Below are positions 1-7,052 of a stretch of 15,780 nt of DNA, piece by piece. The stretch lies in NCBI GenBank assembly GCA_030432455.1, contig JAUIHC010000018.1, forward strand, positions 1 to 15,780, given 5' to 3'. This DNA comes from Phycisphaerae bacterium (GTDB taxonomy: Bacteria; Planctomycetota; Phycisphaerae; Phycisphaerales; SM1A02). A model generated the notes under the pieces. The model made no database searches. It saw only the letters and a program-made list of their open reading frames with translations, and was not told the DNA's origin. The position numbers were made by a program, and so were the translations under genes. Position 1 is the first letter of the stretch. Each line of letters starts with the position of its first letter.

Positions 1-1
1 G

Positions 2-319
2 GAACGAGCGGTTCGGTATCTCGGCGATCTTGATCTGGAAGCCTTCATGCAAGAGGATGCCGTCATCGATGGTGTGGCGATGTGCTTGCTTCGAATCGGG
101 GAATCGGTCGCACGACTCCGGGACACAGGTGCGGAGTTGCACGGCGATCTTCCCTGGGAAGCGATGATCGGGATGCGGAACACGATCGCGCATGGCTACC
201 ACCGGCTCTCTTTGCGGATCCTCTACCGGGTGGTTCGTCAGGATCTGCCTCCGGTCATCGAGCATGTTCGGAACCTGATCGAGGACCCTGATGGGGGTGG
301 CAGCCGAGCGACCACATGA
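2..319 (+). CDS. HepT-like toxin (HEPN/DUF86), 5'-partial
   Basis: The frame is open from base 2, so the gene begins left of the window; 105 residues are visible. It ends in TGA at 317-319. The protein is small and helical. The segment 'MRNTIAHGY' (bases 173-199) contains R-x4-H-x-Y, the HEPN ribonuclease motif of HepT toxins, with Arg at 176-178. Upstream, 'DAVIDGVAMCLLRIGESV' matches the usual HepT helix before the active site. In known MntA-HepT pairs the toxin is an RNase, and the partner nucleotidyltransferase silences it by adding AMP to the motif Tyr. The partner gene normally lies next to hepT; nothing downstream here fits, so it would have to be upstream and out of view. An ATG at 47 is internal to the domain and is unlikely to be the true start. 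The family call is good; toxin activity is inferred. Confidence 0.72.
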   Translation, partial: ERAVRYLGDLDLEAFMQEDAVIDGVAMCLLRIGESVARLRDTGAELHGDLPWEAMIGMRNTIAHGYHRLSLRILYRVVRQDLPPVIEHVRNLIEDPDGGGSRATT

Positions 320-323
320 AGAC

Positions 324-360
324 CGGGCCGCGTTCGATGGGAAGGATCGAACGCGGCCCG
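324..360. terminator. Bidirectional hairpin between convergent genes
   Basis: A perfect 15-bp inverted repeat, CGGGCCGCGTTCGAT (324-338) and ATCGAACGCGGCCCG (346-360), is separated by 7 bases. It lies 5 bases past the hepT-like stop and about 40 bases past the end of the leftward secreted-protein gene, so it can serve both. There is no strong T-run on either side; the leftward side reads GTCTTC. Confidence 0.72.
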
Positions 361-399
361 CGTGGTCGGCCATGGAATGTGCAACGAACGATCGAAAGA

Positions 400-1272
400 T
401 CAACCGCCCGGACAGGCCCCCCAACTTCCGAGCAGGATGCCGAGATCGGCGGCATCGACATTGCCGTCCTGGTTGAGGTCGGCGGCGGGGAACTGCGAGG
501 CATCGCCCCAGACGGCGAGGAGGATGCCGAGATCGGCGGCGTTGACCTGATCGTCCTTGGTGAGGTTGCCGGGGCAGGCTGCGCAATCAGTCCCGTTCTC
601 GCAGCAGTCGGGCACGAAGGATCCGTCGATGTCTTCCAATGTGCCGTCACTGATCTGATCGAGATCGGCGACGCCGTCGCCGTTGCAGTCGCCGTCGTAC
701 AGCCGGACTTGGTCGAGTTGGGGGTTGCCGGAGCCAGTCTGGTCCTGCGGACTGAACAGGTGAATCCGGGTCTCGGCATCGGACGCCTCGAACGTCATCG
801 CGATCGTCTCCCACGCCGGAACCGAGCTGCTTGGCGTGTGATAAGTAGTGATGCCGTCGATCTCGACCCCGATGTCATCCTGACCGTTATTGGTGCCCCG
901 GAAGTCGAAGATAAGGGTGTAAGTCGTGCCAGCGGTCGTCGCGACATCTTGGCGAACGCCGCCGTTGTTGTTGCAAGACTCACACACGGATCCCTTGAGG
1001 TCGAGATAGCGGAATCCGTCCGTCGCGGGGGGCCAACCATCCGGGCATCCAGGACTTCGGTCATACCAGTCAATCCGCAAAGAACCACCAGTGACGGTCC
1101 AACCGGTGATCGTCGTGGAGCCACTGGAGAGAACTCGCTTGCAGGGACCATTGTTCCCTCCGATCCAGCCCTCTTCGAAACTTCCATTCGTGATGAGGTT
1201 CGGGAGTTCGACGGCGCACGCCAGGTTGGCAGAGATCGCAGTCACGCTCGCGAGGACTACGGTGGACTTCAT
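400..1272 (-). CDS. Candidate independent secreted protein: signal peptide, choice-of-anchor C/DUF642-like domain, dockerin-like tail
   Basis: An ATG at 1272-1270, in frame with the kinase, is preceded by GGAG with 8-base spacing. It would give 290 residues. Residues 1-20 form a textbook signal peptide (Lys2, hydrophobic core, ACA cleavage site). Residues 24-193 begin 'NLITNGSFEEG' and carry the G-W-T, DG-YLDL-G, Q-V-TT-G--Y and final DQVRL blocks of choice-of-anchor C/DUF642-like galactose-binding-type beta-sandwiches. An Asp-rich DCNGDG segment follows (195-222), then two dockerin-like repeats (about 235-256 and 264-285) ending near the C-terminus. The membrane helix of the kinase upstream would put the linker outside the cytoplasm, the wrong side for this signal peptide to work as an internal segment; this favours separate initiation. 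Substrate is unknown; the fold suggests carbohydrate or surface binding. Confidence 0.7.
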   Translation of the reverse strand: MKSTVVLASVTAISANLACAVELPNLITNGSFEEGWIGGNNGPCKRVLSSGSTTITGWTVTGGSLRIDWYDRSPGCPDGWPPATDGFRYLDLKGSVCESCNNNGGVRQDVATTAGTTYTLIFDFRGTNNGQDDIGVEIDGITTYHTPSSSVPAWETIAMTFEASDAETRIHLFSPQDQTGSGNPQLDQVRLYDGDCNGDGVADLDQISDGTLEDIDGSFVPDCCENGTDCAACPGNLTKDDQVNAADLGILLAVWGDASQFPAADLNQDGNVDAADLGILLGSWGACPGG

Positions 1273-2691
1273 GTCTTCAACTCCATCTCCCGCACTCGAT
1301 GACGCGGGCATGTCCGGGTCGGACGGGGGGCGTTCCTCGGTCGTGCCCGGAACCGCTCCGGGATCGGGTCGGAGTGCTGCGATCACAGCGACTCCGGCGA
1401 GGGCGATGAACGACGCGGCGGCGACCCGGGGGCCGCGGCGTCGGGGTGAACGGGTGGGGGTGGTCACGACCGGTGAGAGATCGAGGCGTGCGTCGCGGGC
1501 GGCGTGAAGCGCGGCGGCGCACGCGTTCGCGTCGGCGGGGCGATCGGTCGGCGTCTTCGCGAGGCATCGTGCGATAAGGTCGCGGACCGATTCGGGCGTG
1601 TCCGAAGCGATCGGTCCGACCATCCCTCGCGGCGGCACGTAGCGGATCGCCTGGGCCGCGGACAGCAGGGTGTCGCCGATGGCGTAGGGCAGCCGGTCGG
1701 TGAGCAGTCGATAGGCAATGACGCCGATCGCGTACACATCGGTCGCGGGCGAGATCGGGCCGAGGGAGGCGTCGACCTGTTCCGGGGCCATGTACGCGGG
1801 CGTGCCGACGAGGTCGCCTTCGCGGGTTCGATCGATCGAGAGCGTCGGGCCGTCGGCGCCGAGACCGTGCAGACGGGCGATGCCGAAGTCGATCACCCGC
1901 ACGCGACCGTCCCGGCCGACCAGCACGTTGGACGGCTTGAGGTCGCGATGCACGATGCCGGCTCGATGGGCCGCGGCCACCGCGTCCGCGAGTTGCGCGA
2001 CCAGATCCAGAATCGTGTCGATGCGATCGGGACCAGCGGGGAGATCGAGGACGAACTCGGTGATCGGGCTTGCGCCGACGACGAGTTCGGTGGCGATCCA
2101 GGGATCCGATTGGGGATCCGATTGGGGATCAGGCTGTTGGTCGGCCTGTTGATCCAGGTGGACATCCGGCGTCGCACCCGGGTCAAGGTCCGCGTCGATC
2201 TCCCGCACGACGCCCGGATGATCGACCGCTCGAAGGGCCCGCAACTCATCCCGGAAGCGGGCGAGTTTCTCCGGGGTCGCGCGGGCTCGGTCGAGGATCT
2301 TGATCGCGACCGCCCCGTCGGCCGAGTCGGATGAGTCGATCGGGCATCCTTCATACACGCGACCGGAACCACCTTCGCCGAGCACCCGGGTCAGTCGCCA
2401 TCGGCGTCCATGACCGACGATCACCCGTCCCAGTCGCGGATCCCGCGTCCAGTCCGCCTCGCCGGGATCCTGAGTCTCGTCGGCGTCGAGCCGGTCGAGC
2501 AGGGTCCGGACCTCGGCGACGACCGCCGCGGCCGCATCGCTCGCCCGCAGCAGGTGCTCGCGGGCGTGATCGTCAAGACCGAGGGCCGACTCGAAGAGAT
2601 CGCGGACCGCTCGGTCGTCACTGCGGTGACGGTCACGGTCGGCGGTCCCCTCATCGGTGGGGGTCGGGTTTGACTCGTCCAGCGTCGGCAA
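400..2691 (-). CDS. Membrane Ser/Thr protein kinase running in frame into a secreted dockerin-like protein
   Basis: This is one uninterrupted frame of 763 codons. The TTG start is preferred because an in-frame TGA lies 12 bases upstream and GGAG lies 7 bases before it. Residues 1-95 are an N-terminal helical segment typical of planctomycete kinases. The kinase domain spans about 98-397: glycine loop GEGGSG 105-110, AIK Lys131, HRDLKPSN 248-255, DFG 268-270, APE 302-304, so all catalytic residues are present. Arg-rich residues 415-422 precede one membrane helix (423-440). A low-complexity loop (180-197, QSDP repeats) sits between predicted strands of the N-lobe. The TPR region common in this family is missing. 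After a short linker, residue 474 starts what looks like an independent secreted protein (see the separate entry). The kinase part alone would be about 473 residues. It is divergent from an ECF sigma factor, its likely partner. Kinase call is firm; whether a full-length fusion is made is open. Confidence 0.86.
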   Translation of the reverse strand: MPTLDESNPTPTDEGTADRDRHRSDDRAVRDLFESALGLDDHAREHLLRASDAAAAVVAEVRTLLDRLDADETQDPGEADWTRDPRLGRVIVGHGRRWRLTRVLGEGGSGRVYEGCPIDSSDSADGAVAIKILDRARATPEKLARFRDELRALRAVDHPGVVREIDADLDPGATPDVHLDQQADQQPDPQSDPQSDPWIATELVVGASPITEFVLDLPAGPDRIDTILDLVAQLADAVAAAHRAGIVHRDLKPSNVLVGRDGRVRVIDFGIARLHGLGADGPTLSIDRTREGDLVGTPAYMAPEQVDASLGPISPATDVYAIGVIAYRLLTDRLPYAIGDTLLSAAQAIRYVPPRGMVGPIASDTPESVRDLIARCLAKTPTDRPADANACAAALHAARDARLDLSPVVTTPTRSPRRRGPRVAAASFIALAGVAVIAALRPDPGAVPGTTEERPPSDPDMPASSSAGDGVEDMKSTVVLASVTAISANLACAVELPNLITNGSFEEGWIGGNNGPCKRVLSSGSTTITGWTVTGGSLRIDWYDRSPGCPDGWPPATDGFRYLDLKGSVCESCNNNGGVRQDVATTAGTTYTLIFDFRGTNNGQDDIGVEIDGITTYHTPSSSVPAWETIAMTFEASDAETRIHLFSPQDQTGSGNPQLDQVRLYDGDCNGDGVADLDQISDGTLEDIDGSFVPDCCENGTDCAACPGNLTKDDQVNAADLGILLAVWGDASQFPAADLNQDGNVDAADLGILLGSWGACPGG
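2101..2136 (-). repeat. 12-base tandem repeat inside the kinase gene
   Basis: Two exact copies of GGGATCCGATTG (2101-2112, 2113-2124) are followed by a degenerate third (GGGATCAGGCTG, 2125-2136). On the coding strand they encode a Gln-Ser/Pro-Asp-Pro series in a loop of the kinase N-lobe, residues about 185-197. Multiples of 12 keep the frame, so the loop can change length by slippage. Confidence 0.85.
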
Positions 2692-2745
2692 CGATGCTCT
2701 CCGTCATCGATCCCGTGGCGGAATCGGACGACGGAGCGGCAGACG
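2692..2745. promoter_or_regulatory. 54-base divergent intergenic region between kinase and ECF sigma genes
   Basis: This is the whole space between two divergent start codons, and it holds a ribosome binding site at each end: GGAG 7 bases before the kinase TTG, and GGAG at 2733-2736, 9 bases before the sigma ATG. No convincing -35/-10 pair is visible. Promoters must overlap each other here or extend into the coding regions. Confidence 0.5.
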
Positions 2746-3351
2746 ATGTCGAGCATTTCTTCGAGTTCGTCGGAGGACGGCCCGTTTCGCGGGCTGACGG
2801 CTGTGCTGCGGGCGGTCGCCGCCGGGGATCGAGTGGCGGTGTCGCATCTCTGGTCGCTGGTGCACGCGGATGTCCGGCAGATGGCGGCGACCGTGCTCCG
2901 TGGCGAACGGATCAGCGACGGCATGGCGCCGACCGTCCTCGTGCATGAGGCGTGGCTCAGACTTCATGGCGGCGATTCGACCCCCGCGTTCGAGAATCGT
3001 CGGCACTTCTTCGGCGCGGTCGCGACGACGATGCGCCGGGTGCTCGTCGACCACGCCCGGGCCCGAAAGGCGGCCAAGCGGGGCGGCGGTGCGCGGGCGG
3101 TGCCGCTGCGCATCGTGGACGGTGAACTGGCGGATGCTGGCGGTACCGATCCGGTGATGCTCGAGGACGTCATGATCGCGCTCGAGGCGCTGTCCACGAG
3201 ATTCCCCCGGGCCGCCGAAGTCGCCCGGCTTCGCTACCTGCTCGGACTCGACACCGGAGTCGTCGCCGGACTCCTCGACATCGCGCCACGGACGGTGCGG
3301 GCCGACTGGACCTTCGCGAGGGCGTGGTTGCGGCGGGCGATCGAGGGGTGA
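2746..3351 (+). CDS. ECF-type RNA polymerase sigma factor (planctomycete short type, TIGR02999/Sigma70_ECF-like)
   Basis: The protein has 201 residues; ATG is preceded by GGAG with 9-base spacing. Region 2 covers about 14-112, with 'MAPTVLVHEAWLRL' (60-73) and 'RRHFFGAVATTMRRVLVDHARARKAA' beginning at 85, both signature blocks of this family. Region 4 covers about 142-199: a helix-turn-helix ending 'APRTVRADWTFARAWLRR', the usual recognition-helix ending. Length is normal for the family. No anti-sigma gene is adjacent. Instead a transmembrane Ser/Thr kinase is divergently transcribed, the arrangement described for planctomycete ECF groups thought to be controlled by phosphorylation. Its regulon is not visible; the exported peptidases immediately downstream are candidates by position only. 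The first ten residues are almost all Ser and may be disordered. Confidence 0.92.
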   Translation: MSSISSSSSEDGPFRGLTAVLRAVAAGDRVAVSHLWSLVHADVRQMAATVLRGERISDGMAPTVLVHEAWLRLHGGDSTPAFENRRHFFGAVATTMRRVLVDHARARKAAKRGGGARAVPLRIVDGELADAGGTDPVMLEDVMIALEALSTRFPRAAEVARLRYLLGLDTGVVAGLLDIAPRTVRADWTFARAWLRRAIEG

Positions 3352-3357
3352 GGCCCG

Positions 3358-3382
3358 GTCTGACGGATCCCGATTATCAGAC
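3358..3382 (+). terminator. Weak hairpin after the sigma factor gene
   Basis: GTCTGA (3358-3363) pairs with TCAGAC (3377-3382) across 13 bases, just after the sigma stop codon. There is no T-run and the stem is short, so this is only a possible terminator. Confidence 0.22.
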
Positions 3383-3392
3383 ATGAGCCATC

Positions 3393-3480
3393 TCGCTTCG
3401 GAAGCGAAGTCCCTCGCCGCATCTCGACCTCCGCTCGATCTCCCCGAACTTCCGCACCGAGGCTCGGTCGGCGACCGGTC
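3393..3480. promoter_or_regulatory. Cluster of short palindromes upstream of the first M43 peptidase gene
   Basis: Three perfect dyads lie in the 191-base gap before the peptidase: TCGCTTC-G-GAAGCGA (3393-3407), ACCGAG-G-CTCGGT (3456-3468) and GACCGGTC (3473-3480). Their size and position, 60-150 bases before the start codon, fit operator sites. High G+C raises the chance of such dyads, and no known operator is recognised. Confidence 0.3.
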
Positions 3481-3542
3481 TGTGGGTACCCTCAGGGCTC
3501 CGGTCTTTCACCCCCATCGCGGCCTTTCCGAGGCATCCAGAG

Positions 3543-6500
3543 ATGACGCTCACGCACCTCGCCGCCCGCGCGGCGCTTCTGTTCACGCTCGGCGCGACCT
3601 CCGCGTCGGCCCTTGCCCAGGTCCCCGGTCCGAAGGCCGAGCGTCCGTGGCAACATGACGACGGGACCATCGAGTTCCGAGGTCGCAAGTTCGACTCGTG
3701 GAAGGCCTACCACGCGTCGGATCTCTTCGACCCCGCCGCCAAGTGCGGTACCCCGACCCCCGCACTCGACGACGACGGCAACCCGCTCGGGCACTTCCGC
3801 GGGATCGATCCCGGTGACTGCGCGTACACCTCGACCACGATCAACCCCGCCTACGACCCGTCGGTCGACACGCTGCAGGTCCGCTGCGTGGTGCACGTGA
3901 TCATGAACGACGCGGGCACGCAGGGCTTCCTCGACGAGGCGGCGGTCGTGAGCGGCATCCGCATCCTCAACGAGGACTTCAACGCCCTCGCGGGCACGCC
4001 CGGCGCTCCGGGCACCTTCGCCAACATCGAGTTCGTGCTCGCCTCCGAGGATCCCGACGGCAACCCGACCACCGGCATCACCTATTCGAACAACACCACC
4101 TGGTACAACGACGGCGGGCAGTACTGGAACAGCCTCGCCTGGGACCCGAACACCTACCTCAACATCTACACGAACACCGCGGGCGGCTTCCTCGGCTACG
4201 TCTCCGACTTCCCGAGCGTGCCCGGCTTCCCCGGGTCGCTGGAGGATCGCGTGGTGGTGCTCTGGGAGTCGTACGGTGACGACGCCCCGTACGGACCGCC
4301 GTACAACCTCGGTCGCACGCTGACCCACGAAGTCGGCCACTACTGCGGCCTCTTCCACACCTTCCAGGGCGGCTGCGGCTCCGCGGCGTGCTACACCAGC
4401 GGCGACCTCATCTGCGACACCAACGCCGAGAGCGGCCCGAACTTCTCGTGCTCGGGCGGCGCTCCCAGTTCCTGCGGCTCGGTCGATCCGATCGAGAACT
4501 ACATGGACTACTCCGACGACGCGTGCATGAACCAGTTCACGCCGGAGCAGATCAACCGCGCCCGCTGCTCGCTCTTCAACTACCGACCGCTGATCTTCGA
4601 TCTCGGCGGCAGCTGCTCGACCGGCGAGCCCGGCTTCGGGTCACCCGCAGTGCAGCCCGACACCACGATCGCCGTGGTCCTCGAGGACTGCGACCTGAAC
4701 ATCGGTGACGATGCGATCGAGACCGCCGAGGTCCGCGTCTACAGCGATCTCGATTCCACCGGGTTCACCGTTCAGCTGACCGAGAACGATCCCGACAGCG
4801 GCGTGTTCGAGGCGACCATCGCCATCTCGTCGAGCGGCGGGTCCGGCGTGCTGCTCGCCCCCGAAGGCAGCGTCATCTACGCGGAGTACCTCGACGCCCT
4901 CGATGCCGACGGCAACGCCGACGTGCTGTTCACCGGCTCGGCGGTGGTCGATGGATCGCTCGCCGCTCCGACCGTGACCGCGGGCGACTTCGGCGCCAGC
5001 ACCGCGACCGTGACCGTCTCCTCGAACTTCGAGCCGCTGAGTTCGACGGTCCGCTGGGGTACCTCGTGCAACGCGCTCGTGAACTCGATCGGTCCGTCGC
5101 CCTTCGCGTTCGACAACAGCTTCCAACTGAACGGACTCGTGGACGGCACGACCTACCACTACAAGGTGGACTGCCGCGACGAGGCGGGCAACACCGCGAC
5201 CTTCCCGTCCTCGGGCTGCTACGAGTTCACCTTCGAGGCGCTGCCGTTCTTCGCCGAGCAGTTCACCGCGGGCGTCGATCTCGATCAGACGGTGCTCACC
5301 TTCGTGAACATCGGGGGCACCGACGGATTCGCCGGTTGTGCGGAGCCTCTGGCGATCCTCCCCGTCGATCCCTCGGGCGGCACGAATCTTGGTCTCGGTG
5401 ACGACGCCGCGGCGAGCGTCTCGCTGCCCTTCGCCTTCCCGTTCTACGGATCGACCTACACCTCGATGAGCGTGTGCAGCAACGGCTTCATCGTCTTCGG
5501 CGGTTCCGACACCGCGTATCAGGAGTCGCTCGAGGCCCACTTCGACCTGCCGCGGATCTCGGCCCTCTGGGACGACCTCAACCCCTCCGCGGGTGGGAGC
5601 GTGACCTCGAAGGTCGTGCCCGGCGCGGTCGCCATCACCTGGCAGGGCGTGTTCGAGTACGGCACCAGCAGCCCGAACACCTTCCAGATCGTGCTCCGCG
5701 ACAATGGCGACATCCAGATCGCCTGGGACGGGATCACCGTTGCGGACGCGATCGTCGGTCTCTCGGACGGCAATGGGCTCGACGCGACCTTCGAGCCCGC
5801 CGATCTCTCGACGCAGGCCGCGGGGTGTCTGCCGCGTCCGCCGTCGGTCTCGGATCTGGTGTACACCGCCCAGCCCGGCTCGCCGATCGACATCTCGCTG
5901 GTCGGCAGCGACGACGGGACGCCCAAGCCGTTCGTCTTCGATGTGCGGTCGCTCCCCTCGGGCGGCGTTCTCCGCGACCTCGGCACCAACGCGGTGATCA
6001 CCTCGGCCCCGTACGTGGTGTCCACCACCGTGGCGCCGCAACTCCGCTTCGAACCCTCGGGCTCGAACGAGTTCGCGACCTCGTTCCTCTACGGCGCCGA
6101 CGATGGCGGCCGGGCTCCCAACGGTGGCCCGTCCGACGACGCGACCGTGGACATCGTCATCTCGGTCGGCCCGCAGCCGATCGTCGAGTGGACGATGGAC
6201 GCCGATCCGGGATTCACGCTTGCAGGGGACTGGGCGTACGGATCGCCGACCGGCGGCAGCGGCGACCCCAACGGCGGGGCCACCGGCAGCAACGTGCTCG
6301 GCTACGCCCTGAACGGCGACTACGCCAACGACCTCGCGCAGACCCATGCGACCTCACCCTCGGTGGACTGCTCCGCGGCGACGGAGACCACCCTCCGCTT
6401 CAAGCGATGGCTCGGGGTCGAGAGTGCGACCTACGACCACGCATCGATCTCGGTGTCCGGTGACGGCGGCGCGACCTGGTCGCTCGTCTGGGACCACACC

Positions 6501-6836
6501 GGTGGATCGCTCGAGGAGACCAGCTGGAGCGACCAGTCGTACGACATCTCCGGGGTCGCCGACGGTGCGTCCGATGTCCGCATCCGCTTCACCATGGGCA
6601 CCACCGACGGATCGGTCACCTACTGCGGCTGGAATCTCGACGACATCGTCATCGAGGGCATCCTGCAGAGTGCCGGGGTGCCGGGCGATCTCAACGGCGA
6701 CGGCATCGTCAACGGTGCCGACATGGGGCTGCTCCTCGCGGCGTGGGGCTCGTGCTCGGGCTGCGACGCCGATCTCAACGGTGACGGCATCGTCAACGGT
6801 GCCGACATGGGTCTCCTGCTCGCCAACTGGGGCTGA
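3543..6836 (+). CDS. Exported M43 (pappalysin-like) metallopeptidase with multidomain tail and dockerin-like C-terminus
   Basis: The protein has 1097 residues; ATG follows GAGG at 9-base spacing. Signal peptide is about 1-25 (ALAQ). The pro-region contains RPWQHDDG (34-41) and a lone 'KCGTP' Cys68, a possible cysteine switch. The catalytic domain spans about 106-350: zinc motif HEVGHYCGLFH (H262, E263, H266, H272), then the Met-turn NYMDYSDD (Met321), as in metzincins of family M43. The tail, in order: a 'DCDLN' beta domain (about 363-475), an FN3-like domain (476-566), a NIDO-like domain with SNGFIVF and DDLNPSAGG (570-750), a cadherin-like domain (765-875), a jelly roll resembling choice-of-anchor J (880-1038), and two dockerin-like repeats (1048-1097) ending at the last residue. 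The tail from about residue 361 is the same as that of the S8 peptidase downstream. It probably degrades extracellular protein while held at the surface or in a complex; substrate is unknown. Confidence 0.93.
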   Translation: MTLTHLAARAALLFTLGATSASALAQVPGPKAERPWQHDDGTIEFRGRKFDSWKAYHASDLFDPAAKCGTPTPALDDDGNPLGHFRGIDPGDCAYTSTTINPAYDPSVDTLQVRCVVHVIMNDAGTQGFLDEAAVVSGIRILNEDFNALAGTPGAPGTFANIEFVLASEDPDGNPTTGITYSNNTTWYNDGGQYWNSLAWDPNTYLNIYTNTAGGFLGYVSDFPSVPGFPGSLEDRVVVLWESYGDDAPYGPPYNLGRTLTHEVGHYCGLFHTFQGGCGSAACYTSGDLICDTNAESGPNFSCSGGAPSSCGSVDPIENYMDYSDDACMNQFTPEQINRARCSLFNYRPLIFDLGGSCSTGEPGFGSPAVQPDTTIAVVLEDCDLNIGDDAIETAEVRVYSDLDSTGFTVQLTENDPDSGVFEATIAISSSGGSGVLLAPEGSVIYAEYLDALDADGNADVLFTGSAVVDGSLAAPTVTAGDFGASTATVTVSSNFEPLSSTVRWGTSCNALVNSIGPSPFAFDNSFQLNGLVDGTTYHYKVDCRDEAGNTATFPSSGCYEFTFEALPFFAEQFTAGVDLDQTVLTFVNIGGTDGFAGCAEPLAILPVDPSGGTNLGLGDDAAASVSLPFAFPFYGSTYTSMSVCSNGFIVFGGSDTAYQESLEAHFDLPRISALWDDLNPSAGGSVTSKVVPGAVAITWQGVFEYGTSSPNTFQIVLRDNGDIQIAWDGITVADAIVGLSDGNGLDATFEPADLSTQAAGCLPRPPSVSDLVYTAQPGSPIDISLVGSDDGTPKPFVFDVRSLPSGGVLRDLGTNAVITSAPYVVSTTVAPQLRFEPSGSNEFATSFLYGADDGGRAPNGGPSDDATVDIVISVGPQPIVEWTMDADPGFTLAGDWAYGSPTGGSGDPNGGATGSNVLGYALNGDYANDLAQTHATSPSVDCSAATETTLRFKRWLGVESATYDHASISVSGDGGATWSLVWDHTGGSLEETSWSDQSYDISGVADGASDVRIRFTMGTTDGSVTYCGWNLDDIVIEGILQSAGVPGDLNGDGIVNGADMGLLLAAWGSCSGCDADLNGDGIVNGADMGLLLANWG
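4623..6836 (+). repeat. Shared tail module, copy 1 (in the M43 peptidase)
   Basis: This encodes residues 361-1097 of the first M43 peptidase. It aligns end to end, with the same domain order, to bases 9126-11339 in the S8 gene. Both begin with a G-x-x-G-F-G block and end at LLLANW. The most conserved stretch (6585-6644 against 11094-11153) encodes 20 identical residues with five base differences, all silent third positions. Confidence 0.9.
6687..6833 (+). repeat. Dockerin-like repeat pair encoded by near-identical DNA
   Basis: Two 41-base units (6687-6727 and 6771-6811), 84 bases apart, differ at a single position and encode DLNGDGIVNGADMG. Each is one EF-hand-type calcium loop (D-x-N-x-D-G) followed by a helix ending in WG. 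The same unit recurs at 11196 and 11280 in the S8 gene. Confidence 0.9.
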
Positions 6837-6877
6837 CCCCGAAGGCGACGGGCGTTCGACGCCATCCGATCCTCATC

Positions 6878-6907
6878 CACCGCCCCGGGTTCCGACCCGG
6901 GGCGGTG
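6878..6907 (+). terminator. Terminator hairpin after the first M43 peptidase gene
   Basis: A perfect 13-bp stem, CACCGCCCCGGGT (6878-6890) and ACCCGGGGCGGTG (6895-6907), has a TCCG loop and is followed by TCGTCTGT. It is very stable, about 40 bases past the stop. The T-tract is weak, as is common in high-G+C genomes. Confidence 0.8.
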
Positions 6908-6981
6908 TCGTCTGTCGAGTATTCCGGCCCGGTCTCCGGGATTCCGGGTCGCCGATTCCGGAACCTCGGCGATACTGGGGG

Positions 6982-7016
6982 TGTCCGTGTTCGAAGGGGC
7001 GACCGCCCCGCGGACA
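6982..7016 (+). other. Nested inverted repeat in the leader of the S8 gene
   Basis: The outer arms TGTCCG (6982-6987) and CGGACA (7011-7016) enclose an inner hairpin GGGGC-GACC-GCCCC (6996-7009). It lies 36 bases before the GTG start, so it could be in the 5' leader or at the promoter. The sequence shows the pairing only; role unknown. Confidence 0.3.
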
Positions 7017-7052
7017 GCTGTTCATCATCACCCCGCAGATCGGAGTCACCTT

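Noticed and set aside
316..1302. A 328-codon plus-strand frame opposite the secreted dockerin-like protein
   Set aside because: It is antisense to a signal peptide-bearing protein with a recognisable domain; it reads as the complement of that gene.
4641..6347. A 568-codon minus-strand frame opposite the first M43 gene
   Set aside because: Same antisense artefact: low-complexity composition, no domain, no signal peptide, and it opposes a well-supported gene.
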